Under the pieces are notes generated by a model, which was not told where the DNA came from, did no database searches, and saw only the letters and a program-made list of their open reading frames with translations. Below are positions 1 through 11,863 of a stretch of DNA of 64,000 nt, piece by piece. Position 1 is the stretch's first letter. Each line of letters starts with the position of its first letter. The DNA is from Hymenoscyphus infarciens (Eukaryota; Ascomycota; Leotiomycetes; Helotiales; Helotiaceae): the NCBI GenBank assembly GCA_001414345.1, contig LLCB01000003.1, positions 1-64,000 on the forward strand. The letters are read 5' to 3'. Both the position numbers and the translations under genes were made by a program.

Positions 1-55
<55 letters not shown>
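1..55. repeat. (AAT)n microsatellite
   Basis: The first 55 bases are an almost perfect ATA/TAA trinucleotide repeat at the left edge of the window. It sits in AT-rich, gene-free sequence. Confidence 0.95.
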
Positions 56-57
<2 letters not shown>

Positions 58-1548
58 TATTCCTTTTTGTCTTTTAGGATTTTCTAGGAGATAATTCTAC
101 ATATATTCAAGTATAAAAGCATAAATATTTGTCTATAAACAGGTTAAGAAAGATGTCCGAGTCAAGTATGGCTGTTATATAAAGTCATCAAAATCATCGG
201 TTGTAAAAGCCTCCTGCAAACGTAGACATTCTACGTCATGTCTAGCTTGTAACAACTCGGTCTATTGTATCTCAAAAGGGTTCTATGCACCCTGCCTATA
301 CTTCCATTTTCTTGCTACAAAGGACCCTTGTTAATGCCGCTCCGAATTTCCCATGTTCAATAGGTTCATCTATAAAAGGAAAGAGTTAAGTAAGCAAAGA
401 ATCGTACAGATCTATCGTCCAACCATCGATCAAGTCTAAAAACCAGTCAAGAAGTGCTTAAGCTAATAGTTTTTCCATAAGCTTGCTCTCTATTTCATAC
501 ATCATGTTGTAGCGTTCTCTATGATGATTTTCCTCGCCGACACTTCTACTAAGCTTGCCGATACTTTCGTCTAGCTTAACTGTAATTCTTGCCATAGCTA
601 TCTAAATTCCGAACAGAAGATTAATAAATTCGTTGCGATTCTTAATAAAGCTACGGCTAATTCTTAGCCGAATTGATAGATGAGATGAAGGAAAATCCCT
701 CTTTACGAGCATATGTCTAGCAATTATGTATAAAGAACGTATATAAATGAGATTATCTTCTACATAGCTATCCGCTTACTTCTTAAGCCTCTACGCTTCT
801 AAGAGGCAGTCATCTTTACTCTAAACAGGGAGATTTAAAAAAGCCAAGAGTTCCTTCTTATACTTAGACTCTAAACCTTCTATACTAATTTCTCGTTCAT
901 ATTAAGAATAGTTTGGAATAGAGAGAATAAACCCGCCCTACGGTACTATAACTAGAGGCTCTTCTGTGTCAAATTGACATAGTTCTTTCAAACTATTAAT
1001 AAGTTTCTTTCTCCGTCTAATACTATAACATTCTTTTAAAGTATTAAAAGGGAAAATTATCTTATTAACGTTAGGAATATAATCTATATCGTCTTAGGTA
1101 ACAGGGGCCCTATCTAGGTGGCGGAAGAGCGAAAGGAGACTATTAATTAGTTAGACTAAAGTAGCTAAATATCGTCCTAGAATAACTCTAAACGTTTCAC
1201 GGAGTCTTTCTAATAGGGATGATCGTATTTCAATGTTTAAAGCTAAGTGTCAAATAATCACCTCCTTTATCTCCTCTTTAATATCCGTAACTATCGGAAT
1301 AATCGCTCTTAAATAGTTAAGAAGTTTAGGATTATCTACTAAGTGAACTATAGGAATAGATTCTAAATAAAAACACTTTAAAGTATCCTCTATAAACTAC
1401 GTGCTTATTATAATTATTTCTATTAGTACCCTCTATCTAATTAATACTCGATAGTAGTCCTAGCTATTAGAATAGAGATAGAGGTAATATATATTAGATA
1501 AATAAGATTTATATAGTATAGTATCCTATATATACTAAAAGTTAGAAA

Positions 1549-2163
1549 CGACTAAATCGTAAATCGTAAATCGTACTTTTTATAACTATAAAATATAATA
1601 TCTTTTTAATTTAAGTTCTCTCTCTCTCCTTCTCTCTTCTTCTCCTCTCTCTCCCTCTTTCTATATTAAAACTATTTATAATAATTAATTAAAAGATAGA
1701 GAGAGAGAACGAGTATTATATATATAGTAGTAATATCGCCTCCTTACTATTATATACTTCTTATTATTTTTAGATAACTAAGAGAGAAGAAAGAGAAAGA
1801 AGAGAAGAGAGAGGAGTAGAGGGAATGTTTACTTTAAACTCCCCTTATCTACGCTAGGAAAAACCTTCCTTTAGAATGTTTACTTACCTCCTTACCTCTA
1901 ACTCTCTCTTTTACTTACCTACCTCTCCTACTCTCTCCTACGCTCTCTTAGTATACGTAGTATATAGAAGAATAGGATAAGAGAGTAAGAGAGTAAGAGA
2001 GTAAGAGAGTAAGAGTATAAGAGTATAAGAGTGTAAGAGTGTAAGAGTATAAGAGAGTAAGAGAGTAAGAGAGTAAGAGAATAGGATAATATAGTTAAAG
2101 ATTTGCTATATCTCTTAACTTTTGTAATTTACGATTTACGATTTGCGATTTACGATTTAGTCG
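1549..2163. mobile_element. Inverted-repeat (MITE/foldback-like) element
   Basis: The left end (1549-1576) reads CGACTAAATCGTAAATCG and continues with further AAATCGT repeats. The right end (2131-2163) is its reverse complement, ending in CGATTTAGTCG. The arms are made of short ATCGTAA iterations. No coding potential lies between them; the interior holds polypurine/polypyrimidine tracts and a TAAGAGAG minisatellite. No clear target-site duplication is visible outside the arms, so the class is not settled. Confidence 0.6.
1979..2084. repeat. TAAGAGAG-type minisatellite
   Basis: About a dozen tandem copies of an 8-bp purine-rich unit (variants TAAGAGAG, TAAGAGTA, TAAGAGTG) lie inside the inverted-repeat element at 1549-2163. 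Confidence 0.85.
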
Positions 2164-3636
2164 ATTCCGGCTTTTGGTATATACGGGACGCCCTATATGG
2201 ACATGTGTAAAAGAAGGAGTAGTTGTTTTCGCAAAGCAATTCCTTGAAGATTTGTGACTGAAACTCCCAAGGAAGTGACATGAGATTTGTTGGCGACATG
2301 TTGAAAATGTATTTTAGTAGTGGTGAAATTTGTTTTAAGATCAAGATTTGTAGATAAGAGTAAATTATATATAGGAAGGAAAGTCTAGGACGAGACTAGA
2401 TACCTCTATCTTATTCATAATAGGTTTATTTCACTGAGTTATATAGAGAAAAGCTTTACTAGAGTTTTTAGCTGATAATATAACAATAGTAGTACACATA
2501 GAGCTTGAAATTAATAAAGCTTGATAAAAGAACCACGATTCAACTACTATTTCAGCAGGTCGTTCTTTGCCGACTTAGTCGCGAGTATACTGAATAGGAA
2601 TAAGACTGTTGCTTACAGCTTACAGCGTATAATAGGGGAAATTTCGCCTTCTGCAGAAGGTTGAGTCACCAAATTCAATTTAAAGAACGCACAACTTTTA
2701 ATAAGCACTCTCGAGCAACAAGTGTCTAGACCGATTGGTGCAATGATGATTTACTAGCAAGACAAATACTCGTCGAAAGCAGCTTATACGTGGTGTTGTT
2801 TACGCCTTTAAATATAGCATAAAACAACCACGTTAGATATCACTCTATTCTTCTGATGTGGAAACTTATATTTCTATATATTATGAATTGTGATTCATTG
2901 GGGCAGCCTCTGTGAGAAACCTCCCTTTCTACACCCCTTGAATCGTACTATCTTTTCGTAATCTCTAGGGTAAGGATGTAATTAAACTATCTGAAATCTA
3001 GCGAGAATGACAATAAGTCAGTCTCTATTTGGCCTGTATTTTTAATAGATTTTTCTGATGGAAAATCTTTATAAGAACCTGTCTTTCCGCACATGGTGTG
3101 TAAAGAGGAGAATTTTTCCGTCTTCTGTCCCCATAAAGATCGCCGCCACTCATTAACATCCGCAACATAGAGTAACTATTCCTTCAAGGCAATGATACAA
3201 CTCAATTAAATTTACTATATAAAGTCGGAAGTAAGTGTTTGCGACCGTTGGGTGTTCCAGAATATAATTGATTTCTCAAAATGGCATCCTAGTCTAAAAT
3301 AAAAAAAATTTACACCGCACATACCTATACATGTCATTCACACTTATAAGCCTACGAGTAGTATACACTTAGAAGCAGCCATCTTTAAGTTTTACAACAC
3401 ATTAGATTATTATCTGCACTCCCCCTTTCACAAAAGCCTTACAGGGAGGTGCAGGCAGGAGCTCACTGCAGATCAAGAGTGATTTTTAAAATGGTTGTAC
3501 CCCACTCTTTGTAAATGTCTTTAGACAACTTTGAAAGTAACTCAAAGAAGTCTTCCCCCTCTTCTCAGAAGAAGAGTCGTATTTTTTTTATTGTGTTTTG
3601 TTTAGCATGGATTCACTTGAATTCTCTATCCCTAAC

Positions 3637-5178
3637 TTAATCTGATTTCCCAAATATCTCCCCAAAAAACTCCTCTGCATGTCTTTCAGCATCAAACCCA
3701 AAAACCCAATCCTCCCTTGGAAACTCGATGCTTTTCGGGTCCTTCTTCACCTTCTCCCAATCAGCTTTATGCCACATGTCTCGAGTACTTTCTCCCAGCT
3801 TCTGCACATTCCTCACTCTCTCATATCGAAGATCCTGATATGCCTTGACTGCCTTCACCACGTTCCCTTTCCCAGCTCTCTTCAAAGTTACCGCAAGAGT
3901 GACTCCATCCTCCAAAGCTTGAGTCGCCCCTTGCGCACTGGTTGGTAGAAATGGATGTGCGGCATCACCAAGTAAGGCAATTCTTCCACACTCACTTACC
4001 CATTTCGGGAGCGGATCACGATACACAAGTTTCCAATCCACAACATTTGGTGTCTTCTCCACAATCCTCATGCATATCGGATCCCAGCCTTCGAGAACAT
4101 CATAAACGTCCTCCAGTTTCCCAGGGAAAGACCACGATTCGTCGATATCGTAGGAGTCTTTGTGGGTGAGTACCCAACAGCAATCGGAACCATTTTTGAT
4201 GGTAGAGAAGAGGAAATGGACGTCGGGTCCGATCCAACCGTTGAAGGTATCTCCGTTCGTGCAGAAGTGAGCGGTTTCGGGGTCAAGGATCATGTCTTTG
4301 TTCGAAAACCTGTGTTTTCGTAAGTCCATGGGGTTGCCAATGAGGGTTAGGGACGTACCAAGCTCTATATACTGCGTATCCGGAACTTTTGGGCTTATCT
4401 TCATATCCCAAAACAAGTGTTCTTGCCTTACTTCGCACACCATCTGCTCCAATCACCATATCGCCGGTAACCTTCTCTGCATGTTAGCAAAAAGTAAAAT
4501 CTCTTCGCATAATCTTCAAGCAACTCACAACCTCCCCTCCCTCCACCTCAATTCCTGCTTTCTCTCCCTCCTCGAAATATCTGACAACTTTCTTTCCAAG
4601 ATGTATGGGTATTTTCAAGCCCCCCTTCGCATGATTATAAACAATCTCATGCAATTCCCCTCTATGTCCGTTGAAAGTCGGTGCCTCCGCATTTCTCGGC
4701 GGCGACTTTTGATGATGAACGATTTCTCCAGTATCAAATTTATGGATGTTGAAACCGTAAGATTGGAGATCGATGGAGATAGCTCGCATTTTGGCTGAGA
4801 TTTTGCCATTGTCCCACTGGGTAGTTTGTTAGCACAACTCCTTTCAGTAACGTCAAACCAATAGCAAAGAAGGTGACAGGTGGAGGGTAGGTGAACTGAC
4901 ACGATGGAATATTCGCCCTCCATTCGGACCGAATGATATTATGTCGCCGAGTGGTTTTAATTCTGGAAAGGACTCGTAAACTTCTACTTCGTGGCCTTGA
5001 CGATGGCATTCTATTGCTGCAGTGAGACCCCCGAAACCTGGATCATAGACCTAATTAGAATGTCCATGCGACTCAAGCGATGCACTGATGAAAACTGACC
5101 TGCACCGACAATAATCACTTTGATGCCAGAAGGAGGAGGCACCGCGCCATCTGCAACAACTGGAAGTCTCTCTCCCAT
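3637..5178 (-). CDS. FAD-dependent monooxygenase (salicylate hydroxylase-like)
   Basis: Group A flavoprotein monooxygenase that would hydroxylate an aromatic or polyketide-type substrate with NAD(P)H and O2. Five exons: 5178-5100, 5037-4901, 4816-4529, 4474-4359 and 4309-3637. They give 430 residues, usual for the family. The first splice joins KVIIVGAG to FGGLTAA, completing the FAD-binding GxGxxG motif. Later come GADGVRSK (the DG motif) and LLGDAAHP (the GD motif binding FAD ribityl), followed by QGATQALEDG. The open frame continues upstream of the last real exon only because a 49-nt intron (4358-4310) shifts frame; the correct join restores YRAWFSNKD. An upstream ATG at 5217 would add 13 residues; the one at 5178 fits the family better. 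Substrate unknown; no clustered biosynthetic partners are visible. Confidence 0.88.
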
Positions 5179-5723
5179 TTCCTCTGTTTGTTCTAATAAA
5201 CTATAAATAACAACCAACTTCCACCACTAAACTCCCGCGATCAGCTTCAAATAAACTAGCTACGAGCTGTAAACAAAGTAAATCCTCAATCAAATAAGAA
5301 ATTTATTGAGCAAGGAGATATTATCATCCGATTCTCCGTAGATATTCATCCTCGCGATTGGTAGTTACTGGATAAATAACCTGGTGGGGCCAGAATTGAG
5401 GGGTCAGCCAAAACCCCACACCATTGTCCTTTAGTCATACGTGTAGTGATCTAAAGAGAAGGGAGTACTATCAGGCTTCAGGCTGTAACGGCAAGAACTT
5501 GGTACAAAAAAATGAAGATATATGACGAGGTAACTTTTCGACATGCTGTTTATATATTACATTAGGTGATAGTTACTTAGAGGCAGAGCCTAAGCTAAAA
5601 AGGGTCTTGTTATTTGCCCGTGGAAACCGGAAATAGGCCGAGGTGGGTTATTTTCCTTGGCACCAAAATGTTTTACATTTAATATTCTAAATTAAAGAGC
5701 TGGAATCATCGAAAAGCATTCTA
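5179..5723. other. Intergenic, monooxygenase promoter side
   Basis: About 540 bases between the monooxygenase start and the tRNA gene. No further gene is seen. It presumably holds the promoter of the minus-strand monooxygenase gene. Confidence 0.5.
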
Positions 5724-5884
5724 GGACACGTGGCCGAGTGGTTATGGCGCCAGTTTCGTAAGTGTTCACTCTCTACGTATCATTTGGCCGTTTTACTAAT
5801 CCCAACTTAAGAGGCTACTTGAAGGTAACTTCTAGACTCCTATACTGGTCTGAAAGGGCGAGGGTTCGAATCCCTCCGTGTTCG
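5724..5884 (+). tRNA. Class II tRNA (Leu/Ser type), long insertion in anticodon loop
   Basis: Acceptor arms GGACACG (5724-5730) and CGTGTTC (5877-5883) pair. They are followed by U8, the D arm GCC...GGC with box A (GGCCGAGTGG), anticodon stem CCAGT/ACTGG (5750-5754/5844-5848), an 11-nt variable arm and the T arm GAGGG-TTCGAAT-CCCTC (box B). The variable arm makes it a Leu or Ser tRNA. The anticodon loop is split by about 82-85 nt. Read conventionally (intron after position 37) the anticodon would be CGT, which does not fit class II. The insertion carries a near-perfect spliceosomal intron, 5758-5811 (GTAAGTG...TACTAAT...AAG). Removing it leaves TTCAGG, a Leu(CAG) loop, plus an ordinary 28-nt tRNA intron. 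The G after the acceptor (5884) is instead typical of tRNA-Ser. It may be a pseudogene or a doubly interrupted gene. Confidence 0.75.
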
Positions 5885-7127
5885 TAAGTTCTCTATCCTC
5901 TAAAACCTATATATATCTCTCTTACTAATTCGTCTAATAGATCTAATCTAATCTACAATTAATTTTTTACTAATTTTCTAAAAAGAATAGATAGAGTTGT
6001 AGATACTAAGTATAAGAGTTACTTTCTTAGTATATACTTTATATAAGTAATAAGAAGATAGTTTTTAAGAATATTATTAATATTAAGTAATAATTACTTT
6101 ACTTACTAATAAGTTTTAGATTTAAACCTTAGTTTATACTAGTTCTTTCTAATATTATCTAGAAGATTTAATTATATTCTTAGTTATAGTTAAGTAAATA
6201 TATAATTCTTAGAACTTTTTATTAATCTCTTTTAATTTATAAGCTATAAAAGCTTCTAATATTTACTCTAAAAGTAGATATAGCTGTAGATAGTTGGAGA
6301 GTAAAATTCTTTGATTTTTTTTAGTTTAAGAATATCTAAGAAGGTGTTTATTAATAAAATAGAGAATAATAAAGCTATTCTTTACTTCTACGTCTTCTAC
6401 TTCTATGCCTTCTAAAAGCTTAATAGATAACCTACTTTAAGAAAAGAGTATATATAATCTAAAGATCCTCTTCGCTTAGAGTAAGTTACTTAAGTAAATA
6501 AGAGTATACTCTTTAAATACTTAGCTCTTAAATTACTAAAGTAGCTACTATTACCTTTTACTCTCTTTTACCTCTTACTCTCTTTTACTTTTAATCTATT
6601 AACTCTTTTCTTCTTACTTTACTAAATCTACTAGAATAGTATAACCTAATCTATAACTACTAAGATAATAAACAGGAGGACAGTGGAAAGAACCATAACC
6701 TGCTGATTCAAACATCTCCTCGTGCTTTTTTTTCACTAGAGAGTCATTCCGATATTTTTTCCTTTTGTTTTGAGACAGATCATGACCATTCTTGGTGTTG
6801 TAATACTAGCAATAGCAATAGTGTGTCCTACTCAATAGCTGATCTTGTTTAACCAGCACGTCAGGGCACATGAGGGGCAGGACCAGGCCAGGTCAAACGA
6901 CCTGACACCGCCGTCACTCCCATCACTCACACTACAAAACATCACTACCCGCATCGCGTGCCCTAGCAGACGGTAGCTTTTGTCTCAATTGATATTGCAA
7001 TTGCTATATCTTCATGTCGGAACTACTCCCTCCTTGATCTTCCTGCCATCTGGGATCAATTACGACCCTCTGCAAGTCGCAAGCCTCAGTCTCAAATCCA
7101 CCTCCATCGCAACAAACAACACCAACC
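5885..7127. other. AT-rich block, then GH76 promoter
   Basis: From 5885 to about 6660 the sequence is very AT-rich, with TA-rich dinucleotides and no open frame (RIP-like). From 6661 to 7127 composition normalises; this part holds the promoter and 5' leader of the GH76 gene, with a CA-rich stretch just before its ATG. No other gene is seen. Confidence 0.6.
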
Positions 7128-8816
7128 ATGCGTTTCCCCCTCCTCCTCCTCCTCCCCTTCAGCATTGCGACCAGCTTAAGCTCCGCCTTCAGCATCCTCG
7201 ACCCCCAAGTACCCCTCCAACTCGAACCTCTCGACGACGGCCAGAAGCCTCTCCCCCATCCTACAAGAGCAGAAGACAATGCCAAATTCCGCAACTTGCT
7301 CGACGCGCTGGACGTGCTCCAAACCGACTACTTCGCAACATGGCAAGGCGCCTGGCCCACCGCGATAGATTGGACATCTGCGGTCATGGGGACTTATGTT
7401 TCTTCCGCCCTCGTCACGATTTCGCAATCCCCCCTCTACGACGAGAATCTAGTCAATAAATACTTCTCCCAAGTTATCGCCCAGTATTTTGGTCAGGATG
7501 CTTTTGGGTTGAGACAGGAGGCTTATGACGATATGTTGTGGGTGGTGTTGGGATGGTTGGAGAGCATCAAGTTTATTGATGCGCATCAGGAGCGACATTT
7601 TGCTTCCGCCTCTACGCCTTGGTATGGAACGATTTGGACGCCAGTGTTTGCGCATCGCGCGAGGTTGTTTTGGGATATGGCGAGTCAAGGATGGGATGTA
7701 TCACTTTGCAGCGGAGGAATGATTTGGTCCCCATACCTAGAACCCTATAAGAACGCCATCACGAATGAACTCTACATCGCGGCTTCGATTTCGATGTACC
7801 TCTACTTCCCGGGCGACAACAACGCCTCGCCCTTCTCTTCCTCCTCTCCTCTTTTGACGACTACCAATGCGACCGCAATCCCTCCCGCTATCCCTCGAGA
7901 CCCGAAATATCTTGCTGCCGCGATCGAAGCATATAAATGGTTAAAATCAAGCAACATGACCGATTCCCAGGGTTTATACGTAGATGGTTACCACATCTCA
8001 GGGTGGACAAAGAATGAGACGGCTGGAAACAAGAAATGCGATTCAAGGAATGAGATGGTATACACCTACAACCAAGGTGTCCTCCTCTCGGGCCAACGCG
8101 GACTTTACGAAGCTACGGGCGCAAAATCATATCTCGAAGATGGTCATACACTCGTCGCGGATGTGATTTCCGCCACAGGTTGGGATCTTAGCACACAAAA
8201 CCCGCTCAAAGACACAGATGAAAATAATCTTGGGAAATGGCATGGTTTGGGTAGAAGTGGAATTTTGGAGGAAGCTTGTGATGCTCAGGGATATTGTTCC
8301 CAGGATGGGCAAACCTTCAAGGGGATATTCTTCCACCACCTCACATTGTTTTGTGAACCCCTCCCCGACCGCCTCGTCATCCCTGTCAAGAGCGACACTG
8401 AGAATGATGGAGGACTTGAGGAAGTAAGGATATGGCATAAAAAACAATGTAACAACTACGGATACTGGATTAACCATAACGCCAAAGGAGCGCTCAGTAC
8501 TAAAACCAAGGAAGGAAAATTTGGGACGTGGTGGGGTGCTCCGGCTTCCAAGGACGGTGCACAGAACATTGGAAATGAGATCCCGGATCAGGCCGTGGAT
8601 TATAGAAATTTGGGAGTTCCGAAAGCTTGGAAGGGACGACCTATTACTCTTGGTCTTGCGCCACAAAAGGAGGAGATGGGGATGGTTGGGGAGCTGAAAA
8701 GCGAGGTTGGGGTTTTGGATTTAAATGATCGCGGGAGGGGACGGACAGTGGAAACTCAGAGTGGGGGGTTGGCGGTTTTGAGGGCGAGGTGGGAGGTTGT
8801 TGATAAAGAGGAGTAA
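7128..8816 (+). CDS. Secreted glycoside hydrolase family 76 (endo-alpha-1,6-mannanase-like)
   Basis: Intronless, 562 residues. A signal peptide is clear: MRFP, a run of leucines, then small residues to about residue 20. The body follows the GH76 alpha/alpha-barrel pattern: the adjacent acid pair in AYDDMLW (Asp134-Asp135), the counterpart of the GH76 catalytic Asp-Asp; CSGGMIWSP followed by KNAITNELY; and EMVYTYNQGVLLSGQRGLYEATG. GH76 enzymes cut alpha-1,6-mannan, and in fungi they take part in wall mannan or GPI-linked cross-linking. It is longer than the roughly 450-residue core because of an extended C-terminal region (about residues 500-562) of unknown role. It stands alone between two AT-rich regions. 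Family call confident; exact substrate inferred. Confidence 0.88.
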   Translation: MRFPLLLLLPFSIATSLSSAFSILDPQVPLQLEPLDDGQKPLPHPTRAEDNAKFRNLLDALDVLQTDYFATWQGAWPTAIDWTSAVMGTYVSSALVTISQSPLYDENLVNKYFSQVIAQYFGQDAFGLRQEAYDDMLWVVLGWLESIKFIDAHQERHFASASTPWYGTIWTPVFAHRARLFWDMASQGWDVSLCSGGMIWSPYLEPYKNAITNELYIAASISMYLYFPGDNNASPFSSSSPLLTTTNATAIPPAIPRDPKYLAAAIEAYKWLKSSNMTDSQGLYVDGYHISGWTKNETAGNKKCDSRNEMVYTYNQGVLLSGQRGLYEATGAKSYLEDGHTLVADVISATGWDLSTQNPLKDTDENNLGKWHGLGRSGILEEACDAQGYCSQDGQTFKGIFFHHLTLFCEPLPDRLVIPVKSDTENDGGLEEVRIWHKKQCNNYGYWINHNAKGALSTKTKEGKFGTWWGAPASKDGAQNIGNEIPDQAVDYRNLGVPKAWKGRPITLGLAPQKEEMGMVGELKSEVGVLDLNDRGRGRTVETQSGGLAVLRARWEVVDKEE

Positions 8817-10900
8817 ATGATTTTTCGGTCCATAGGGTGGGTATACATATGGGATGGAATAGATGATTATAGATGGGGTTTATACATATTAAGATGGATG
8901 GGGGGATGTATATATGGGATATGACATATCATGGGGAAGGACTGGGCATGTTTGAAGAAGGAATATACATTTGCATTTGGATTATCTGGGTGGAGTTTTA
9001 GAGATAGGTTTTTTTGGGGTGTATGTTCTTTAATTTGGGCTTATTGACGGGGTTGTCTGGAGGTGGGATATATGAATACATTTTTTTGGGTCAGTTTAGG
9101 TGGTGTTTTTGGGCTCTCCTTTTCTTTTTCTTCTTAGTTTGTGTTGTTCGTTGTTTCGTTTTGTGAGTTCTCCAAATTTTGCCATTTACCTGTTTTTGTT
9201 TTTGACACCCTTTCGAAGTGGTGCACTCGAACGATCGGGATTCGAGGGAATTCTTTTTATTTGTCGCATCTTACAATTCAACCTCTTGTTTTGAAGCCAC
9301 CGTGACAAAGGTCCGCTTCTAGAAAAAAGCCACTGGGTCGAGTGGCTTTGAGGTGGCGAGGGCTGTTCTTGTTCAAGGCTACTTCTAGGCTTAATGGACT
9401 GTGGGAATTCTGTGAGTTACTTCTCACCTGTTTTGGGTATGAATATTGTGTATGAGATATTGGGGGATTTGGAGGGAAGCTGAGGTCGTTGGGTTGGCGA
9501 TTTGTCTTTCGAGCTCGAGTTGAACATCAGGGACCGTGGTTGGGGGTGCGTTGGGGATGAGGTGTGGGTTGAGGAAGAGAGGCGAAGGAGGGAGTTTGAG
9601 AGTTCTGCTGAAAGTAGATAGGAATATGTCAGTTACATGACTACTCACCAGCGCATTTATTAGCAGGGTAGTCGGCTCAGTCCACACTTAGTGAATTGTA
9701 GAGTTTCGGCCGTCTATTCTCGCAACATTTTCTTTTCCTTCTGGACTTTTAGATCTCATTTTTGCGTTTGTGTTTTACCGCTTTCAAACTTTGAACTGAC
9801 TATAGTACCTTTGCGAAACTAGGAGACTTCTTCGAGTCGGGACTGGGCAAATTGTTGATTAAGAGAGGGAGGCTACTTGCATGGCGGTTTGGTTTAGGAA
9901 TTGGTGGGATTGAAAGACCGCAGAAGATTTGGAGGAGACGCTGATTCTTCGATTTGCATATCTGCTTGTGGGATTTTGGTATGATTTTTTAAAAATATTA
10001 TAATTATCGTTCTTATCTACTTAGCAACCTCCGAGAGCCGGGAATGGTCTAAGATGACACTTTACTTCTGATTGGATGCTCCTTGGACTGTGATAGAGGG
10101 GTGTGAGTGTACGTGAAGTTGGCGAGGACGCTTGTTAGGGTTTTTTTGTTTTAGGCTTGTATAGTTGGTGTTTAGAGATTTTACAGCCGTATCTTCCACT
10201 TCTTAGTGGTTCGTTCTGCAGTCCTTTAGTCTCCATCATGCTTTCCCGATTGTTTTAGGTTTTCCAAAGATGGGTTTGACGGATCGTGGGAGTTGCTCGA
10301 GGGTGTTTCTCTCTTGGATTCACTTTTGGTGCCTACTTACACGTGCAGGCTGCAGCTCCAAAGGGGGGACTATAATATTTCGAATGCAGTTTTTATCTGT
10401 TTTGCTTTCAAGAGTTGAAGTATTTTAAATCATTTACTTTTAGTTTAAGGGAGCTTAACCATTCGGCAAATTCTTTCAAGTTTGGTTTTCCATGGATGGT
10501 CACTGATGCGAAATTTCAATGTTTGATAAAAGTCAAGTACTTGTTCTATTCTTTGCCAGGTAGTAAGTAGTCTACACCTATGAACCCAGAATCCAGAATA
10601 CGACTATACAAAGAAGTACGAGAAAGCAAAAAGATAGTCCCTTCTCTTAAGACCCAAATGCCCAAAGCCGAACGCCAAGCTCCAATAATTGATGAAAGTC
10701 TTTTGGGGAAGCCATTTTAAGGATCAAGTGGAAGATGTGGAGGCAGAACTCACTTTTTGTGTGTACCAATGTTCTCCCAGATATGAGCGGATAGCATAGA
10801 TTTGTCGCCAGCAATTGATTGAAATTTGCACTATGTCCTCTTTGTGTAGCAATGTCATATAACCTCTAAGTTGGCTTAAGCCTTAGCTGTTTAAACAGCA
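8817..10900. other. Long intergenic stretch, G/T-rich on plus strand
   Basis: The GH76 3' flank (8817-9100) is followed by G+T-rich sequence. Short open frames occur, but none resembles a known family. No gene is supported here. Confidence 0.5.
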
Positions 10901-11863
10901 TGACCCCTAGAGCTTAAATAATCCCCGCTTGATATAGTGATTGAGATCTTTTGTATAACATATCTAATATAATTAGAATAGCCTGTAAAATAGTCAATAA
11001 GGCTTAAAGTACTTGATATCTATGATTTTTCTATTCCTCGCTCACTCTTACTACTTAACTCTTTTGTCTTAGATACTAGTATACTAGTATCAAAGGTTTA
11101 ATAGACGATTGCTAAAAATATATAAGAGGATATCTCTACGTCTACTTCTAAGCTTCTAAAGACTAATATATCTAATTATATATCTAAAGTCAAGAGCTGA
11201 ACTAAAAGCTTATACTTATACTTAAAGAGTTTAGATTTGAATCTACTTCTAAAATATATACATAGTATATATAAAGCTACTTTATTATTTATTAAGTCTC
11301 ACGTATCTACTTGAAGTTTTCAAGAGAATACTTTTAGTATAAGTATTATAAAATTTAGAAGAATAAGGAAAAATAAGCCTCTTATACGATTATAAGATTA
11401 ATAGAAGTATATTATCAGATTTGTATAATTAGTCTTATAGAATTATCTAGTTATTAAGAACTTTAAATAGAAGTTAGTAATAGAGCTATACTTCTTAGAT
11501 TCAAAGTCTTATAAGAAATATAGTAATTACTTCTTCTAAGATCTTAAAAGTCTTTCTACTCTACTAATTACTTATTACTTTATATAAAGATTCGCTATTT
11601 CTTAAAATTTCTATACTAATTCTATAAAAACTAATAAAGCCTTTATTTAGTATACTTCTATATAAGAAAGAGTTAGTACTTATAATAATAGTTTATAAAA
11701 CTATTCTTCTTTCTTCTTTCTAAGAATCTTCTTAATAATAGACTTTTAATAATTAACTCTAATATCTAAAATAATTTATATATAAATCTTATTAAAATCT
11801 AAGTAAATATAATATAATAATCTTTGTTTATTAGTAGAAGTATAGCGTAAACTTCTAGACTTA
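10901..11863. other. AT-rich RIP-like transposon relic
   Basis: Very AT-rich with dense stops in all frames. The density of TA and TAA and the lack of G+C match the RIP-decayed repeats seen elsewhere in the window. I could not assign the relic to a transposon class. The last three bases (TTA, 11861-11863) are one copy of the target duplication of the next element. Confidence 0.55.

Larger units (their letters stand above)
56..3636. other. AT-rich gene-free block, RIP-like
   Basis: No convincing coding sequence is seen on either strand. Up to about 2400 the sequence is very AT-rich with dense stops, polypyrimidine and polypurine runs (around 1615-1670 and 1770-1830) and simple repeats. This is the look of transposon sequence decayed by C-to-T mutation. 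From about 2400 to 3636 composition becomes mixed but still no gene family is recognised. The inverted-repeat element at 1549-2163 and the minisatellite inside it are listed separately. The last 200 bases are the 3' flank of the monooxygenase gene. Confidence 0.7.

Noticed and set aside
9424..9687. 87-codon minus-strand frame rich in Pro/Thr/Leu
   Set aside because: Part of it looks like a GT-AG intron and no conserved domain or downstream exon is seen.
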